From Corallococcus sp. AS-1-6 (GTDB lineage Bacteria; Myxococcota; Myxococcia; Myxococcales; Myxococcaceae), in contig NZ_JAIQDE010000004.1 of assembly GCF_020037015.1 (NCBI RefSeq), forward strand, positions 62,001-126,000: 64,000 bases of DNA, read 5' to 3'. Positions 18,359-27,362 of this stretch are shown here, in pieces (within the stretch, counting starts at the first letter, position 1; each line of letters begins with the position of its first letter). The notes under the pieces were generated by a model. That model did no database searches, had not been told where the DNA came from, and saw only the letters and a list, made by a program, of their open reading frames with translations. A program made the translations under genes and the position numbers.

Positions 18359-21300
18359 ATGCGTTCGCTCCCGGGGCTCGTGCTCCTCCTGTCCACCTTC
18401 GTCTCCTGCGCTCCTCCTACGCCGGAGGGCACGTCCTCCAGCGGCACGGAGCCCGCACACTCCCGGGCGGCGCTGTCCGGAGGCGCCGGCGCTCCGGTCC
18501 TGCTGGGGGACCTCCGCACGGGCGTGGTGGAGGACCCTTCGTACACCTCCCCGTCCCTCCTGGGCGTGGCGGGCGGGAAGGTCCTCTTCGCGGACACCGA
18601 CGGCAACGGCTATGAGCCCTGGGTGACGGACGGCACCCCGGAGGGCACCCGGCCGCTGGGCGACCTCAACCCGGGCCCCGGTGGAAGCATCAGCGTGAAC
18701 GTGCGGATCCCCTTCGGGCCGCGGGTGCTGATCCCACTGTACGACGCCGTGCACGGCACCGAGTGGTGGGTGACGGACGGCACCCCGGAGGGCACGCGCT
18801 TCATCAAGGACAGCGTGGAGGGAACGCGGGGCGTCACCGGCCAGGGGGCGGTGATGAACGGCGTCTTCTACTTCATCGCGGACAACGGCCTCACGGCCTG
18901 GGAGCTGTGGCGCACGGACGCCACGCCCGAGGGCACCTGGCGGCTCGCGCGGAGCGATTACGGCCAGTACAACAACCACGAGGTCAAGGCGGTGACGGTG
19001 GTGGGGGACGCCCTCTACTTCGGGTCGAGCAACAAGCTCTACCGCTCCGACGGCACGGTCGAGGGCACCCGCCTGCTCAAGGCGTTCGACGACAGCGCGC
19101 ACTCGCTGGAGACGCGCACCTTCTCCCGCGCGGAGCGGCTGTACGCCAGCGTCGGCTACACCGGCAACTGGTCGCTCTGGACCAGCGACGGCACGGCCGA
19201 GGGCACCCGCCGCGTCAGCGGTGGCTCCGGCACCGCCGTCGCGGAGGATGGCGACCGGCTCTACTACGAGAGCGTCAGCGGCTCCCGCGCTCCGTACTCC
19301 CACTCCCTATCGCTCTCGCAGGAGGACCCGGCCTCCACCCGGTTCCTCAAGTCCGTGTCGTCGAGCCGCTCGTATGCCGACATGACGCCGTTCGGGAAGG
19401 TTGGCTCGCAGCTCCTCTTCGGGTGGACCACCACCGCGGAGGGCACGGAGCTGTGGCGCACGGACGGCACGGCCGCGGGCACGGTCCTGGTGAAGGACCT
19501 GGTGCCCGGCACCGAGTCCTCCAACCCGACGCGGGGCACCCTGCTGGGGGAGTCCGTCTACTTCCTCGCCAACACGGTGACGGGCTCCGCGCTGTGGCGG
19601 ACGGACGGGACGGCGGAGGGCACCGTGGAGGTGAAGACCTTCGCCGCGAAGCTGCCCACGGCGGTGGACCTGCGCCGGGCGGGCGCCGCGCTCGTCTTCA
19701 CCGCGGACGACGGCGTGACGGGCGTCGAGCTCTGGGGCAGCGACGGCACGGCGGAGGGCACGGTGCTGCTGGGGGACCTGAACCCTGGCGCGACAGGCTC
19801 CGCGCCGGATGAGTTCGCGGTGACCGGCGACCGGGTGCACTTCCTGGCCACGGTGGAGGGCCGCAAGGAGGTGTGGGCCACGGATGGCACGGTCGCGGGG
19901 ACGCGGCGGGTGAAGGCGGTGGATCCGGACATGCACCTGATGTGGTCCCCCGACACGCTGGGCCACGCGTTCTTCGCCGCGAAGGAGGACGGGCGGATGA
20001 AGGCCTGGCTCAGCGACGGCACCGTCACCGACCCGCCGCCCTTCCAGGTGAGGGCCACGTCCAATGGCAGCTCGAACCCCGCGAGCTTCGTCTCCGTGGG
20101 CGCGACGGCGTACTTTGTCCCGGACCTGAAGGGCTCGAAGCCCAACCCCATCGTCCAGACGGACGGCACCCCGGCGGGGACCCGGGACGCCATCGCGCTG
20201 ACCTTCTGGTCGAGCTCCGGATATCCCAGCCAGCTCACCCCCTTCGCGGGCGGCAAGCTCGCCTTCCGGCAGACCTACTCCAGCCTCTACGTGGGCGACC
20301 CCGCGAAGGGCACGGCCACTTCGTCCCAGGGGGAGGGGAGCCCATTGGACTTCAAGCCGGTGGGGACGAAGCTGGTGGGCCTGTGGTGGCAGAGCCCGTA
20401 CTTCCAACTGTGGACGCACACGGAGAGCTCCACGACCACGACGCGGCTGGTGTCGCTGTACGGCTCGTATGACTACGCGTCGGACCTGTTCCCGGTCGGG
20501 GACGTGCTGGTGTTCTCCTTCTACAATCCGACGGCGTATCGCTGGAACCTGACGCGGACCAATGGCACCGCCTCGGGCACCACCCTGCTCAAGCAGATGC
20601 CGGCCCGGATGGAGTCCTTCACCAGCGCGGGCAACCGGGTCTGGTTCGTGACCCAGGGCGTGGTGTGGCGCAGCGACGCCACGGCGGCGGGCACGCTGGC
20701 GCTGACGGCATCCGCTGCGCTCGCGCCGGAGGACCTGAAGGCGACGGGCGGGCTGCTCTTCTTCACCGCGACGGAGGCGGGCGTGGGGCGGGAGCCCTGG
20801 GTGTCGGACGGCACGGTGGAGGGGACGCGCCGGCTCGCGGACTTCCAGCCGGGGGAGGGGTCGAGCCGGCTGCTCGCGACGACGCTGCACCACGGCACGC
20901 CCTACCTGCTGCTGCAGAACGCGCAGGGCCGCTTCCTGGTGAGGACGGACGGCACCCCGGCGGGCACGGTGACGGTCGCCGAGGCGCCGGGCGCGACGTG
21001 GCTCGTCTCCCGGGGCGGCGCGCTGCTGTTCGACGGGGCGGAGCCCGCCACGGGCCTGGAGCCGCGCTACTACCTGCCCGGGGCGAGCACCTCCACGCTG
21101 CTGGCGGATGTAACTCCCGGGCCGCTGGGCTCGGCGCCCGGCGTGCCTGTGTTCGCGGGTCCCCGGATGGTGTTCGCCGCCACGGCCTTGGAGGAGGGGC
21201 GCGAGCCGTTCGCCATCGAGCTGGACGGGACGGGGCCCTCGGTGAACGCCTCGGTGGAGGGGACGCAGGGGGGCGGAGGCTTCTACCGGAGTGACGTCAC

Positions 21301-21979
21301 GGTCCGCTTCCAGGCCTGGGACCCGGAGTCCGGCACGGCGCTCTCCACCGTGGGCTGTGAGCCGCTGACGGTGACGGACGACACGCCCGGGCGGAGCATC
21401 ACGTGCACGGCGTACTCGCTCGGGGGCGCCACTCCGTTCACGGTGAACGTGAAGCGGGACACGACGCCGCCCACGGTGCGCTGCCCGGCGGACCTCGTCG
21501 TCACCGAGGGCGCGACGCCGGCCTACGACGTGAAGGCGACGGACGCCATCGACGCCGCGCCCGTCCTCCGCGTCACGCCCGACACGGTGCTCCCGGTGGG
21601 CCAGCACACCGTCCAGGCCGAGGCCTCGGACGCGGCGGGCAACCGCGCGGCGTGCCAGTTCCAGGTGACCGTGCTCCCCGCGCCGGTCGTGGATGCCGGC
21701 ACGGACGCGGGCACGGACGCCGGCGCGGGGACCGTGGACGCGGGCCTGCCGGACGCCGGCGCCGTGGATTCGGGTCTCCCGGACGCGGGAGCCGCGGTGG
21801 ATGCCGGCACGAGGACGGACGCCGGTACGGGGGGAGGCGCGGAGCCGGAGGACTCCGGCTGTGGCTGCGCGGGCGCGGGCGCATCCGCGAGCCTGCCGTG
21901 GGTCCTGCTCACGCTGGTGGGGCTGTCCCGGCGGCGCGCGCGGGTGCCCCAGTCCCAGGGGCGTGAGCCGCGCCCCTGA
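18359..21979 (+). CDS. ELWxxDGT-repeat surface protein with MYXO-CTERM-like tail
   Basis: The 1,206-residue protein starts with a lipoprotein-type signal (LPGLVLLLSTFVSC, Cys19). More than a dozen about 45-55-residue repeats of the kind ELWRTDGTxEGT follow to about residue 960 and are expected to fold as a beta-propeller-like surface. Then come an Ig/HYR-like region (PPTVRCPADLVVTEGATPAYDVKATDAIDAAP, about 1,035-1,105) and a linker of DAG repeats. The end, DSGCGCAGAGASASLPWVLL-TLVGLSRRRAR, has the Cys cluster, hydrophobic helix and Arg run of MYXO-CTERM sorting signals. TAAGGT lies 9 nt before the ATG with no ribosome-binding site. Role probably adhesion or surface display. Confidence 0.88.
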   Translation: MRSLPGLVLLLSTFVSCAPPTPEGTSSSGTEPAHSRAALSGGAGAPVLLGDLRTGVVEDPSYTSPSLLGVAGGKVLFADTDGNGYEPWVTDGTPEGTRPLGDLNPGPGGSISVNVRIPFGPRVLIPLYDAVHGTEWWVTDGTPEGTRFIKDSVEGTRGVTGQGAVMNGVFYFIADNGLTAWELWRTDATPEGTWRLARSDYGQYNNHEVKAVTVVGDALYFGSSNKLYRSDGTVEGTRLLKAFDDSAHSLETRTFSRAERLYASVGYTGNWSLWTSDGTAEGTRRVSGGSGTAVAEDGDRLYYESVSGSRAPYSHSLSLSQEDPASTRFLKSVSSSRSYADMTPFGKVGSQLLFGWTTTAEGTELWRTDGTAAGTVLVKDLVPGTESSNPTRGTLLGESVYFLANTVTGSALWRTDGTAEGTVEVKTFAAKLPTAVDLRRAGAALVFTADDGVTGVELWGSDGTAEGTVLLGDLNPGATGSAPDEFAVTGDRVHFLATVEGRKEVWATDGTVAGTRRVKAVDPDMHLMWSPDTLGHAFFAAKEDGRMKAWLSDGTVTDPPPFQVRATSNGSSNPASFVSVGATAYFVPDLKGSKPNPIVQTDGTPAGTRDAIALTFWSSSGYPSQLTPFAGGKLAFRQTYSSLYVGDPAKGTATSSQGEGSPLDFKPVGTKLVGLWWQSPYFQLWTHTESSTTTTRLVSLYGSYDYASDLFPVGDVLVFSFYNPTAYRWNLTRTNGTASGTTLLKQMPARMESFTSAGNRVWFVTQGVVWRSDATAAGTLALTASAALAPEDLKATGGLLFFTATEAGVGREPWVSDGTVEGTRRLADFQPGEGSSRLLATTLHHGTPYLLLQNAQGRFLVRTDGTPAGTVTVAEAPGATWLVSRGGALLFDGAEPATGLEPRYYLPGASTSTLLADVTPGPLGSAPGVPVFAGPRMVFAATALEEGREPFAIELDGTGPSVNASVEGTQGGGGFYRSDVTVRFQAWDPESGTALSTVGCEPLTVTDDTPGRSITCTAYSLGGATPFTVNVKRDTTPPTVRCPADLVVTEGATPAYDVKATDAIDAAPVLRVTPDTVLPVGQHTVQAEASDAAGNRAACQFQVTVLPAPVVDAGTDAGTDAGAGTVDAGLPDAGAVDSGLPDAGAAVDAGTRTDAGTGGGAEPEDSGCGCAGAGASASLPWVLLTLVGLSRRRARVPQSQGREPRP

Positions 21980-22015
21980 AGCCCGCCCGCTCCCCTCGAA
22001 GGGCTCATCCCCGCG

Positions 22016-22921
22016 CTACCGGTGGCGCGGCTTGCGCGGGCTCCTCAAGGGACGCCGGCCGGACCGGGGGCTCTTCCGGCCATGAGGGACATGCTCCCTC
22101 GCGGAGCCTTCATGCGCGGTGCCGCGCCGGGCTTGCGTGTGCGCCTCCCAGCTCAAGAGGTTCGTGGGTTCGCCCTCCAGCACCGCGTACAACGTCCCCG
22201 GCCCGGAGACGTCCGGGGGAATCCGGACGGTCATGTGCGTCTCGCCCCAGTCGAGGATCTCCGCGGGACGCTCCTGGAACAACACCGTCGCGCCTGGAGG
22301 TGGCTGGCGCCCGAGATGCGTGCCTCGCACGACGACGGTGTCCCCGGACGCTCCACCCGGAGGCGAAATCGAGAGAAGCGCCGGCAGCTTGCGCCACCTC
22401 CGGAGCTTGTGCTCGGGAATGCCCGTCTTGCGCCCCACCTCCGCCATCAGGGGCGCCGCCCGCGTGTAGCGCTCCAGATCCCCGAGCGAGAAGATGGAGA
22501 CCGCCGCGAGCGCCTGTATCTCCCGCTCGCGGATTCCGGGCAGCGTGTGGAGCGGCTGGGCCGTGCTGCTTTCAAGCGGCGCCCGAAGCTCGCTGAGCTG
22601 GCTCTCGAGAATCTGCGAGAAGTCCAGGTTGAGCAGGGTGCCCCCTGATTCGCCAGGCATCATCGTCCTGAACCAGACGCCCCCATCCCCCGAGCGGCGG
22701 ACGGTGACGCTGAGGTCGAGCTTGAGCGCCTTCACCGCGAAGGAGACCCTTCTCGCGTAGGACTTCAGCGCGAGCGTGTCCTCCGCCCGGTCGACTTCGG
22801 CCGCGATGGCGTCAATCATCTCCGCGAGCTGCCACTCCTGGTTGTCCTCGGCCACCATGCGCCAGGTGCCACCATCCCCTGTGGGAGCCTCCAGGGACTG
22901 GGAGATCGTCGGGACCTTCAT
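22016..22921 (-). CDS. protein with helix-hairpin-helix-like and IPT/TIG-like domains, third gene of operon
   Basis: The 301-residue protein has no signal peptide. Residues 1-115 are mixed alpha/beta (MKVPTISQSLEAP, KALKLDLSVTVRRSGDGGVW). Residues about 128-155 (LPGIREREIQALAAVSIFSLGDL) resemble a helix-hairpin-helix. Residues about 185-255 (ISPPGGASGDTVVVRGTHLG, TVLFQERPAEILDW, MTVRIPPDVSGPG) have the IPT/TIG pattern. After SWEAH the last 43 residues are an Arg-rich, low-complexity tail that looks like readthrough, possibly from a frameshift or lost stop near 22,145. It overlaps the preceding gene by 4 bp. Function unknown. Confidence 0.65.
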   Translation of the reverse strand: MKVPTISQSLEAPTGDGGTWRMVAEDNQEWQLAEMIDAIAAEVDRAEDTLALKSYARRVSFAVKALKLDLSVTVRRSGDGGVWFRTMMPGESGGTLLNLDFSQILESQLSELRAPLESSTAQPLHTLPGIREREIQALAAVSIFSLGDLERYTRAAPLMAEVGRKTGIPEHKLRRWRKLPALLSISPPGGASGDTVVVRGTHLGRQPPPGATVLFQERPAEILDWGETHMTVRIPPDVSGPGTLYAVLEGEPTNLLSWEAHTQARRGTAHEGSAREHVPHGRKSPRSGRRPLRSPRKPRHR

Positions 22922-23223
22922 GACTCCGCTTCCTCCTCGACGGGAGTGGGTTCCCCGCTGCGGGGGACGAGGGTCACCCGCAGGCGCCCCAGCGCGCGCG
23001 GGGCCGGTGCTTCACGGACGTCAGGCAGGGTGAGCAGGAGCCTCCGGGAGGACTCGGGCGCAGCGGTGGCCCCGTCCGCGACCAGATGGAGGAAGAGCGG
23101 GACCTGGAGCTCCACCTCCTCGACGAGCAATCGCAGCGCCGCCTCGGGAGAGGCCCGCTCGCGCTGGTCGACGAGCCCCTCGATGAAAAGGGTGAGCAGA
23201 TTCGCGAGTGGGATGGCGGCCAT
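22918..23223 (-). CDS. hypothetical protein, second gene of operon
   Basis: The ATG at 23,223 gives 101 residues. An amphipathic or weakly hydrophobic helix (MAAIPLANLLTLFIEGLVDQ) is followed by a second helix (EAALRLLVEEVELQVPLFLHLV), then a strand-rich, acidic end (LGRLRVTLVPRSGE...EEEAES). It overlaps the next gene by 4 bp (ATGA) and starts 63 bp after the upstream gene. It has no recognised family and probably acts with its two neighbours. Confidence 0.6.
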   Translation of the reverse strand: MAAIPLANLLTLFIEGLVDQRERASPEAALRLLVEEVELQVPLFLHLVADGATAAPESSRRLLLTLPDVREAPAPRALGRLRVTLVPRSGEPTPVEEEAES

Positions 23224-23286
23224 GGCGGGAAGGGAGGCCCCGGGGGCCGGAGGGTCACTCCAGCGCTGGGACCCCACGGGCCTCTC

Positions 23287-24384
23287 TCAGGTGATGGGGC
23301 CTTCCACGACCACGGGCTCGAAGGTCTGCGTCCGGAAGTTGATCTTCACCTGCCCGATGATCTCCGTGCTCATGGTGATGGCGTCGAAGGAGCTCTCGTT
23401 CATGGTCGAGACGCTCACGTGGCTGTAGCCCATGTTGAGCGACGCCCTGATCCAGGGAGAGCTGCCGCCGACGCTCAAGCCCACGTTGTAGTTGCTCTGA
23501 TTGAACTTGCTCTGCTGCATGGCATCGGTCTCGGTCGAGTTCACCTTGAAGGTGAGCTTGGAGAGCAGCTCGCCTTCCGAGATGACGATGCGGGCCATGC
23601 CCTCTCGCGCCATCGCGCGAAGGTGCTCAATCATGCTCACCGCCAGGGTCTGGGCGAGCGCCTGGCGGATGGTGAGGATCTGATCCGAGGTGAACGACGC
23701 GACGTCGTCACCCACGGTGAGCGTGAGCGGCGGCTTGAGGTCCCGGGTCTCCAGCTCGAGGGCCCGGGCCACCTCCTTCAGCTTCGCGTTGCCTGTCTTT
23801 TCTGGGGCCCCGGTGACGGGATCCGCCGGGGTGTTCTCGAAGATGAAATCCGGGCGGACGCAGGTGCTGCCCTTGCCGTCGGGGTACTTGCGCTCCAGGT
23901 AGGCCGTGACCTGCGCGTCCGTGACGTTCTCGGCCTGGAACTCGGACAGGCTCTTGCTCAGGTCGGCGACGAGCTTCGAGTAGGCCTCCATCTGCTTGAT
24001 GGTGGCGGCGATGATGGCATTGAAGGTGCCGTCAATCAGGCCCGCCGTGAACTCGACGAAGCCCAGCTCCTTCACCTGCTTCGCCGTGGCCATGGCGCTC
24101 TGCGCGGTCGCGCCCATTTCCTCGCCGCGAGCGACTGCCCGCAGGCGCCCCACGTCGTGGATGGCGCCACCCACGACCCGCTTGAGGATCCGTCCCGCCT
24201 CGTCGCGTTGCTTCGTGTCTGGAATGGCGGCCACGGCCTTGTCGATGACGTCGATCAGCGGCCGGAGCTTCGCCGCGGTCGGGCCGTCGGACACTCCCTT
24301 GCTCAATTCCCGTGGCTCGGCCAGCGCCTCCGGCCGATGTCCTCCATTGCCTCGCGTCCTCTTCTGCTTCTGGGTCCCTGCCAT
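23287..24384 (-). CDS. conserved hypothetical protein (DUF2589-like C-terminus?), first gene of operon
   Basis: The ATG at 24,384 gives 365 residues: a basic N-terminus (MAGTQKQKRTRGNGG), a long helical region (LIDVIDKAVAAIPDTKQRDEAGRILKRVV, ELGFVEFTAGLIDGTFNAIIAATIKQMEAYSKLVADLSKSL) and a beta-rich C-terminus (LTFKVNSTETDAMQQ, NYNVGLSVGG, ASLNMGYSHVSVST, FRTQTFEPVVVEGPIT). The last part loosely resembles DUF2589 proteins, whose role is unknown. No signal peptide is present. It heads a three-gene operon with 22,918-23,223 and 22,016-22,921. Confidence 0.65.
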   Translation of the reverse strand: MAGTQKQKRTRGNGGHRPEALAEPRELSKGVSDGPTAAKLRPLIDVIDKAVAAIPDTKQRDEAGRILKRVVGGAIHDVGRLRAVARGEEMGATAQSAMATAKQVKELGFVEFTAGLIDGTFNAIIAATIKQMEAYSKLVADLSKSLSEFQAENVTDAQVTAYLERKYPDGKGSTCVRPDFIFENTPADPVTGAPEKTGNAKLKEVARALELETRDLKPPLTLTVGDDVASFTSDQILTIRQALAQTLAVSMIEHLRAMAREGMARIVISEGELLSKLTFKVNSTETDAMQQSKFNQSNYNVGLSVGGSSPWIRASLNMGYSHVSVSTMNESSFDAITMSTEIIGQVKINFRTQTFEPVVVEGPIT

Positions 24385-24674
24385 GGCGCCCCTCCTCGTG
24401 TGCGACCGCGGCCGGACCGCGACCGCCGTGGGCTTCTTCAAGAGGAAGCTAAGGCCTGGACCGGAGGCGCGGAGGGCGTGCGGCGCTGGCGGGAGGGTGG
24501 CAGGGCCGGCAACCTGGAGGCGCGACGGCGGTCCAGGCGAGCGAAGGACGCCAGCCCTCGGCCAGGAGAGGCGGCGGGGGCTCGGAGGCGCGATGCATGG
24601 GCTGGAGGGGCTGCCCGCGCCTGGCTTCGTGGCGCGAGCCCACCCCCTGCTGGGTTACGCCTGCCGCGGGGCGC
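24385..24674. other. intergenic region, no gene seen
   Basis: About 290 bp separate the operon start at 24,384 from the lipoprotein gene stop at 24,675. No terminator hairpin with a T-run and no conserved frame stands out. The promoter of the three-gene operon should lie in the left half. Confidence 0.4.
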
Positions 24675-25565
24675 TCAGTACGTGCAGCGCAGGACCTGGC
24701 GGTAGGTGCCGCACTGGCTGAAGTCCGTCGTGCCCGCGGGCTGCGAGTGGTAGCAGTTGGAGACGACGGGGTCGCAGGGCGGGCTGGGCCAGACGTCGTA
24801 GGCGTCGCCGTCCGTGAGCGCGAGCTCCGTCACGCGCGCCACCAGCCGGGCGGTCTTCTGCATCGTCGCGCCGTCGTCGCCCCCCGCGCTGAAGGCGAGC
24901 GGGACCGTGTGCGGATCCATGGCCTGCTGGAGCGTCGGGTAGGACCAGTCGAGCTTGTAGTTGGGCCGGCCGTAGACGGACGGGATGCCGTCCGGCGCCG
25001 TGACGCTGAGCCAGTCGACGTACCCGGAGACCGAGGCGTGGCCCCGGTACAGCAGGTTGTTGTTCGGCTGGACGACGTAGCGGGGCGTGACGGCCTCGTC
25101 GATCCAGATGCCCGAGTCGCCGCGGAAGTCGAAGAAGCGCGGGGCCACCACGATGCGCGCGGTGTACGCACGCGGCGTCCCCGTGTTCGTGGTGACCTTG
25201 ACGAAGAGCGGCAGGCCGGAGAGCACCGTGTTCAGCTCGTAGCCGTCGTGCAGGACGATCTCGAACCGGCGCTCGCTGATGATGTTCGCGTCGCCGAAGG
25301 CGTCATCGGGGACGAAGCTGAGCACGTCCGCGAGGTAGCGGTTCGCGGTGGCGCGGATGACGAGGGCGCGGACGCCGTCCCGCTGCTCGAAGGTGCCGAG
25401 CGTCTCGAAGCTCAGCTCGTTGTCGCCCACCGCGGCGTAGAGGCGGGTCGCCGTCGCCGCGGCGGTGCTGACGCCCAGCTCCTCCGGGGACTCGGAGTCG
25501 ATGGGGGTGTTGTCACAGGCCGCGAGCGCGGCGAAGCAGGTCAAGGCAAGGGCGCGTAGACGCAT
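24675..25565 (-). CDS. hypothetical lipoprotein (296 aa)
   Basis: The ATG at 25,565 has CTGGAG upstream at good spacing. The protein starts with a lipoprotein signal (MRLRALALTCFAALAAC, Cys17). The mature part is beta-rich with many Tyr/Phe residues (RFFDFRGDSGIWIDEAVTPRY, GHASVSGYVDWLSV) and ends in a Cys-containing segment (PSPPCDPVVSNCYH, FSQCGTYRQVLRC) that could form disulfides. No family was recognised. It is divergent from the amidase gene and is probably an outer-membrane lipoprotein. Confidence 0.65.
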   Translation of the reverse strand: MRLRALALTCFAALAACDNTPIDSESPEELGVSTAAATATRLYAAVGDNELSFETLGTFEQRDGVRALVIRATANRYLADVLSFVPDDAFGDANIISERRFEIVLHDGYELNTVLSGLPLFVKVTTNTGTPRAYTARIVVAPRFFDFRGDSGIWIDEAVTPRYVVQPNNNLLYRGHASVSGYVDWLSVTAPDGIPSVYGRPNYKLDWSYPTLQQAMDPHTVPLAFSAGGDDGATMQKTARLVARVTELALTDGDAYDVWPSPPCDPVVSNCYHSQPAGTTDFSQCGTYRQVLRCTY

Positions 25566-25637
25566 GGGGATCTCCAGGTGAGGAATTCCGTGTATCACAC
25601 GCCAGTGACACCGCCCCTGACTGGGATTGTGTCAGCC

Positions 25638-25667
25638 TTGTCACGACGGGCCGGCCTCGGCTACGCC
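25638..25667 (+). promoter_or_regulatory. candidate promoter of the amidase gene (leaderless)
   Basis: TTGTCA (25,638-25,643), an 18-bp spacer and TACGCC (25,662-25,667) precede the ATG at 25,675 by 7 nt. A start at the ATG itself would explain the missing ribosome-binding site and supports this start codon. Confidence 0.45.
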
Positions 25668-25674
25668 TTGTGCC

Positions 25675-27333
25675 ATGACGAAGAAGACGGCTGCCTCGGA
25701 ACCGGACCCGACGGGTCTCTCCCGCCGCACGCTCCTCGGGGCCGCGGCCGCCGTGACGGGGGCGCTGGCCGCCCGGGACGCGCGTGCCGCCGCGCCGCCC
25801 GCCGCCGCGCCCGGGGCCTTCGCGCTGGAGGAGGCGACGGTCGCGGAGCTGCGCGCGGGCCTGGAGTCCGGCCGGCACACCGCGCGCGGGCTGACGGAGG
25901 CCTACCTCGGGCGGATCCGCGCGCTCGACCGCACCGGGGACCTGCCGCTGTGCTCGGTCATCGAGCTCAACCCCGACGCGCTCTCGCAGGCGGACGCGCT
26001 GGACGCCGAGCGCAAGGCGAAGGGCGCGCGCGGGCCGCTGCACGGCATCCCCGTGCTCATCAAGGACAACATCGCCACGGCCGACAAGATGCAGACCACC
26101 GCGGGCTCGCTCGCGCTGGTGGGCGCCGTCCCTCCGCGTGACGCCTTCATCGTGGAGCGGCTGCGCGCCGCCGGCGCCGTCCTGCTGGGCAAGACGAACC
26201 TCAGCGAGTGGGCCAACTTCCGCTCCACGCACTCGACCAGCGGCTGGAGCGGACGCGGCGGCCTGTGCCGCAATCCCTACGCGCTCGACCGGACCCCGTC
26301 CGGTTCAAGCTCCGGCTCGGGCGCGGCCACGGCGGCCAGCTTCTGCGCCGTGTCGGTGGGCACGGAGACGGACGGCTCCATCGTCTCGCCCGCGTCCGCG
26401 TGTTCGCTGGTGGGCCTGAAGCCCACGGTGGGGCTCGTCAGCCGCGCGGGCATCATCCCCATCTCCTCGACCCAGGACACCGCGGGCCCCATGACGCGCA
26501 CCGTGGCGGACGCCGCGGCGCTGCTGGGCGTGCTCGCGGGCGAGGACCCGCGCGACCCCGCCACCGCCGTGGGCAGGGGCCGCGCCCACCCGGACTACAC
26601 GAAGTTCCTGGACCCCCAGGGGCTCAAGGGGGCGCGCATCGGCGTGCCGCGCGAGCGGTTCTTCGGCTACCACCCGGCCACGGACGCGGTCGTGGAGCGC
26701 GCGCTGGAAGTGATGAAGGCGCAGGGGGCCGTGCTGGTGGACCCGGTGGTGCTGCCCAACGCGGCGAAGCTCGACGCGCCGGAGCTGGAGGTGCTGCTGT
26801 ATGAGTTCAAGGCGGGCCTGGAGGCCTGGCTCGCGCAGTTCGGCGAGGGCGCCCCGGTGCGGACGCTCGCGGACCTCATCGCCTTCAACGAGAAGCACCG
26901 CGAGCGCGAGATGCCGTACTTCGGGCAGGAGCTGCTGCTCCAGGCGCAGGAGAAGGGCCCGCTGACCGACGCCGCCTACAAGAAGGCGCTGGCGGCGTGC
27001 CGCCGGTATTCGCGCGCCGAGGGCCTGGACGCGGTGATGAACAAGCACAAGCTGGATGCGCTCGTGGCCCCGACCCAGGCGCCGGCGGGCCCCATCGACC
27101 TCGTGCTGGGCGACCACTGGCTGGGCAGCAGCTCCACGCCCGCCGCCGTGTCCGGCTACCCGAGCATCACCGTGCCCGCGGGCGACGTGCACGGGCTGCC
27201 GGTGGGGGTGTCCTTCATCGGCCGCGCCTGGAGCGAGCCCGTGCTGCTCAAGCTCGCCCATGCCTACGAGCAGGCCGCGCGCGCGCGGCGCAAGCCCGCC
27301 TTCCTCCGGAGCGTGGACCCGCGCGGCGCGTAG
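25675..27333 (+). CDS. Tat-exported amidase (amidase signature family)
   Basis: The 552-residue enzyme has a twin-arginine signal peptide (LSRRTLLGAAAAVTGALAA, residues 15-33). It has the amidase-signature catalytic set: Lys130 in PVLIKDNIAT, the cis-Ser in PSGSSSGSGAA (about 211) and the nucleophile Ser235 in GTETDGSIVSPA. It matches bacterial amidase/peptide-amidase proteins of about 500-550 residues. The product hydrolyses an amide bond outside the cytoplasm; the substrate cannot be read. An upstream in-frame ATG at 25,627 would bury the Tat motif 16 residues deeper and was rejected. Confidence 0.92.
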   Translation: MTKKTAASEPDPTGLSRRTLLGAAAAVTGALAARDARAAAPPAAAPGAFALEEATVAELRAGLESGRHTARGLTEAYLGRIRALDRTGDLPLCSVIELNPDALSQADALDAERKAKGARGPLHGIPVLIKDNIATADKMQTTAGSLALVGAVPPRDAFIVERLRAAGAVLLGKTNLSEWANFRSTHSTSGWSGRGGLCRNPYALDRTPSGSSSGSGAATAASFCAVSVGTETDGSIVSPASACSLVGLKPTVGLVSRAGIIPISSTQDTAGPMTRTVADAAALLGVLAGEDPRDPATAVGRGRAHPDYTKFLDPQGLKGARIGVPRERFFGYHPATDAVVERALEVMKAQGAVLVDPVVLPNAAKLDAPELEVLLYEFKAGLEAWLAQFGEGAPVRTLADLIAFNEKHREREMPYFGQELLLQAQEKGPLTDAAYKKALAACRRYSRAEGLDAVMNKHKLDALVAPTQAPAGPIDLVLGDHWLGSSSTPAAVSGYPSITVPAGDVHGLPVGVSFIGRAWSEPVLLKLAHAYEQAARARRKPAFLRSVDPRGA

Positions 27334-27362
27334 GGCCGGGCGGGGCGCTCACGCGGCGTGGC

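Noticed and set aside
19307-21607. A 766-codon minus-strand frame opposite the ELWxxDGT gene
   Set aside because: The Arg/His/Gly-rich product mirrors the repetitive sense strand and has no start signal or recognisable motif.
21690-21850. Direct repeats encoding DAG/DAGLPDAG
   Set aside because: These are codon-level repeats of a flexible linker common before MYXO-CTERM tails, not a CRISPR or mobile repeat.
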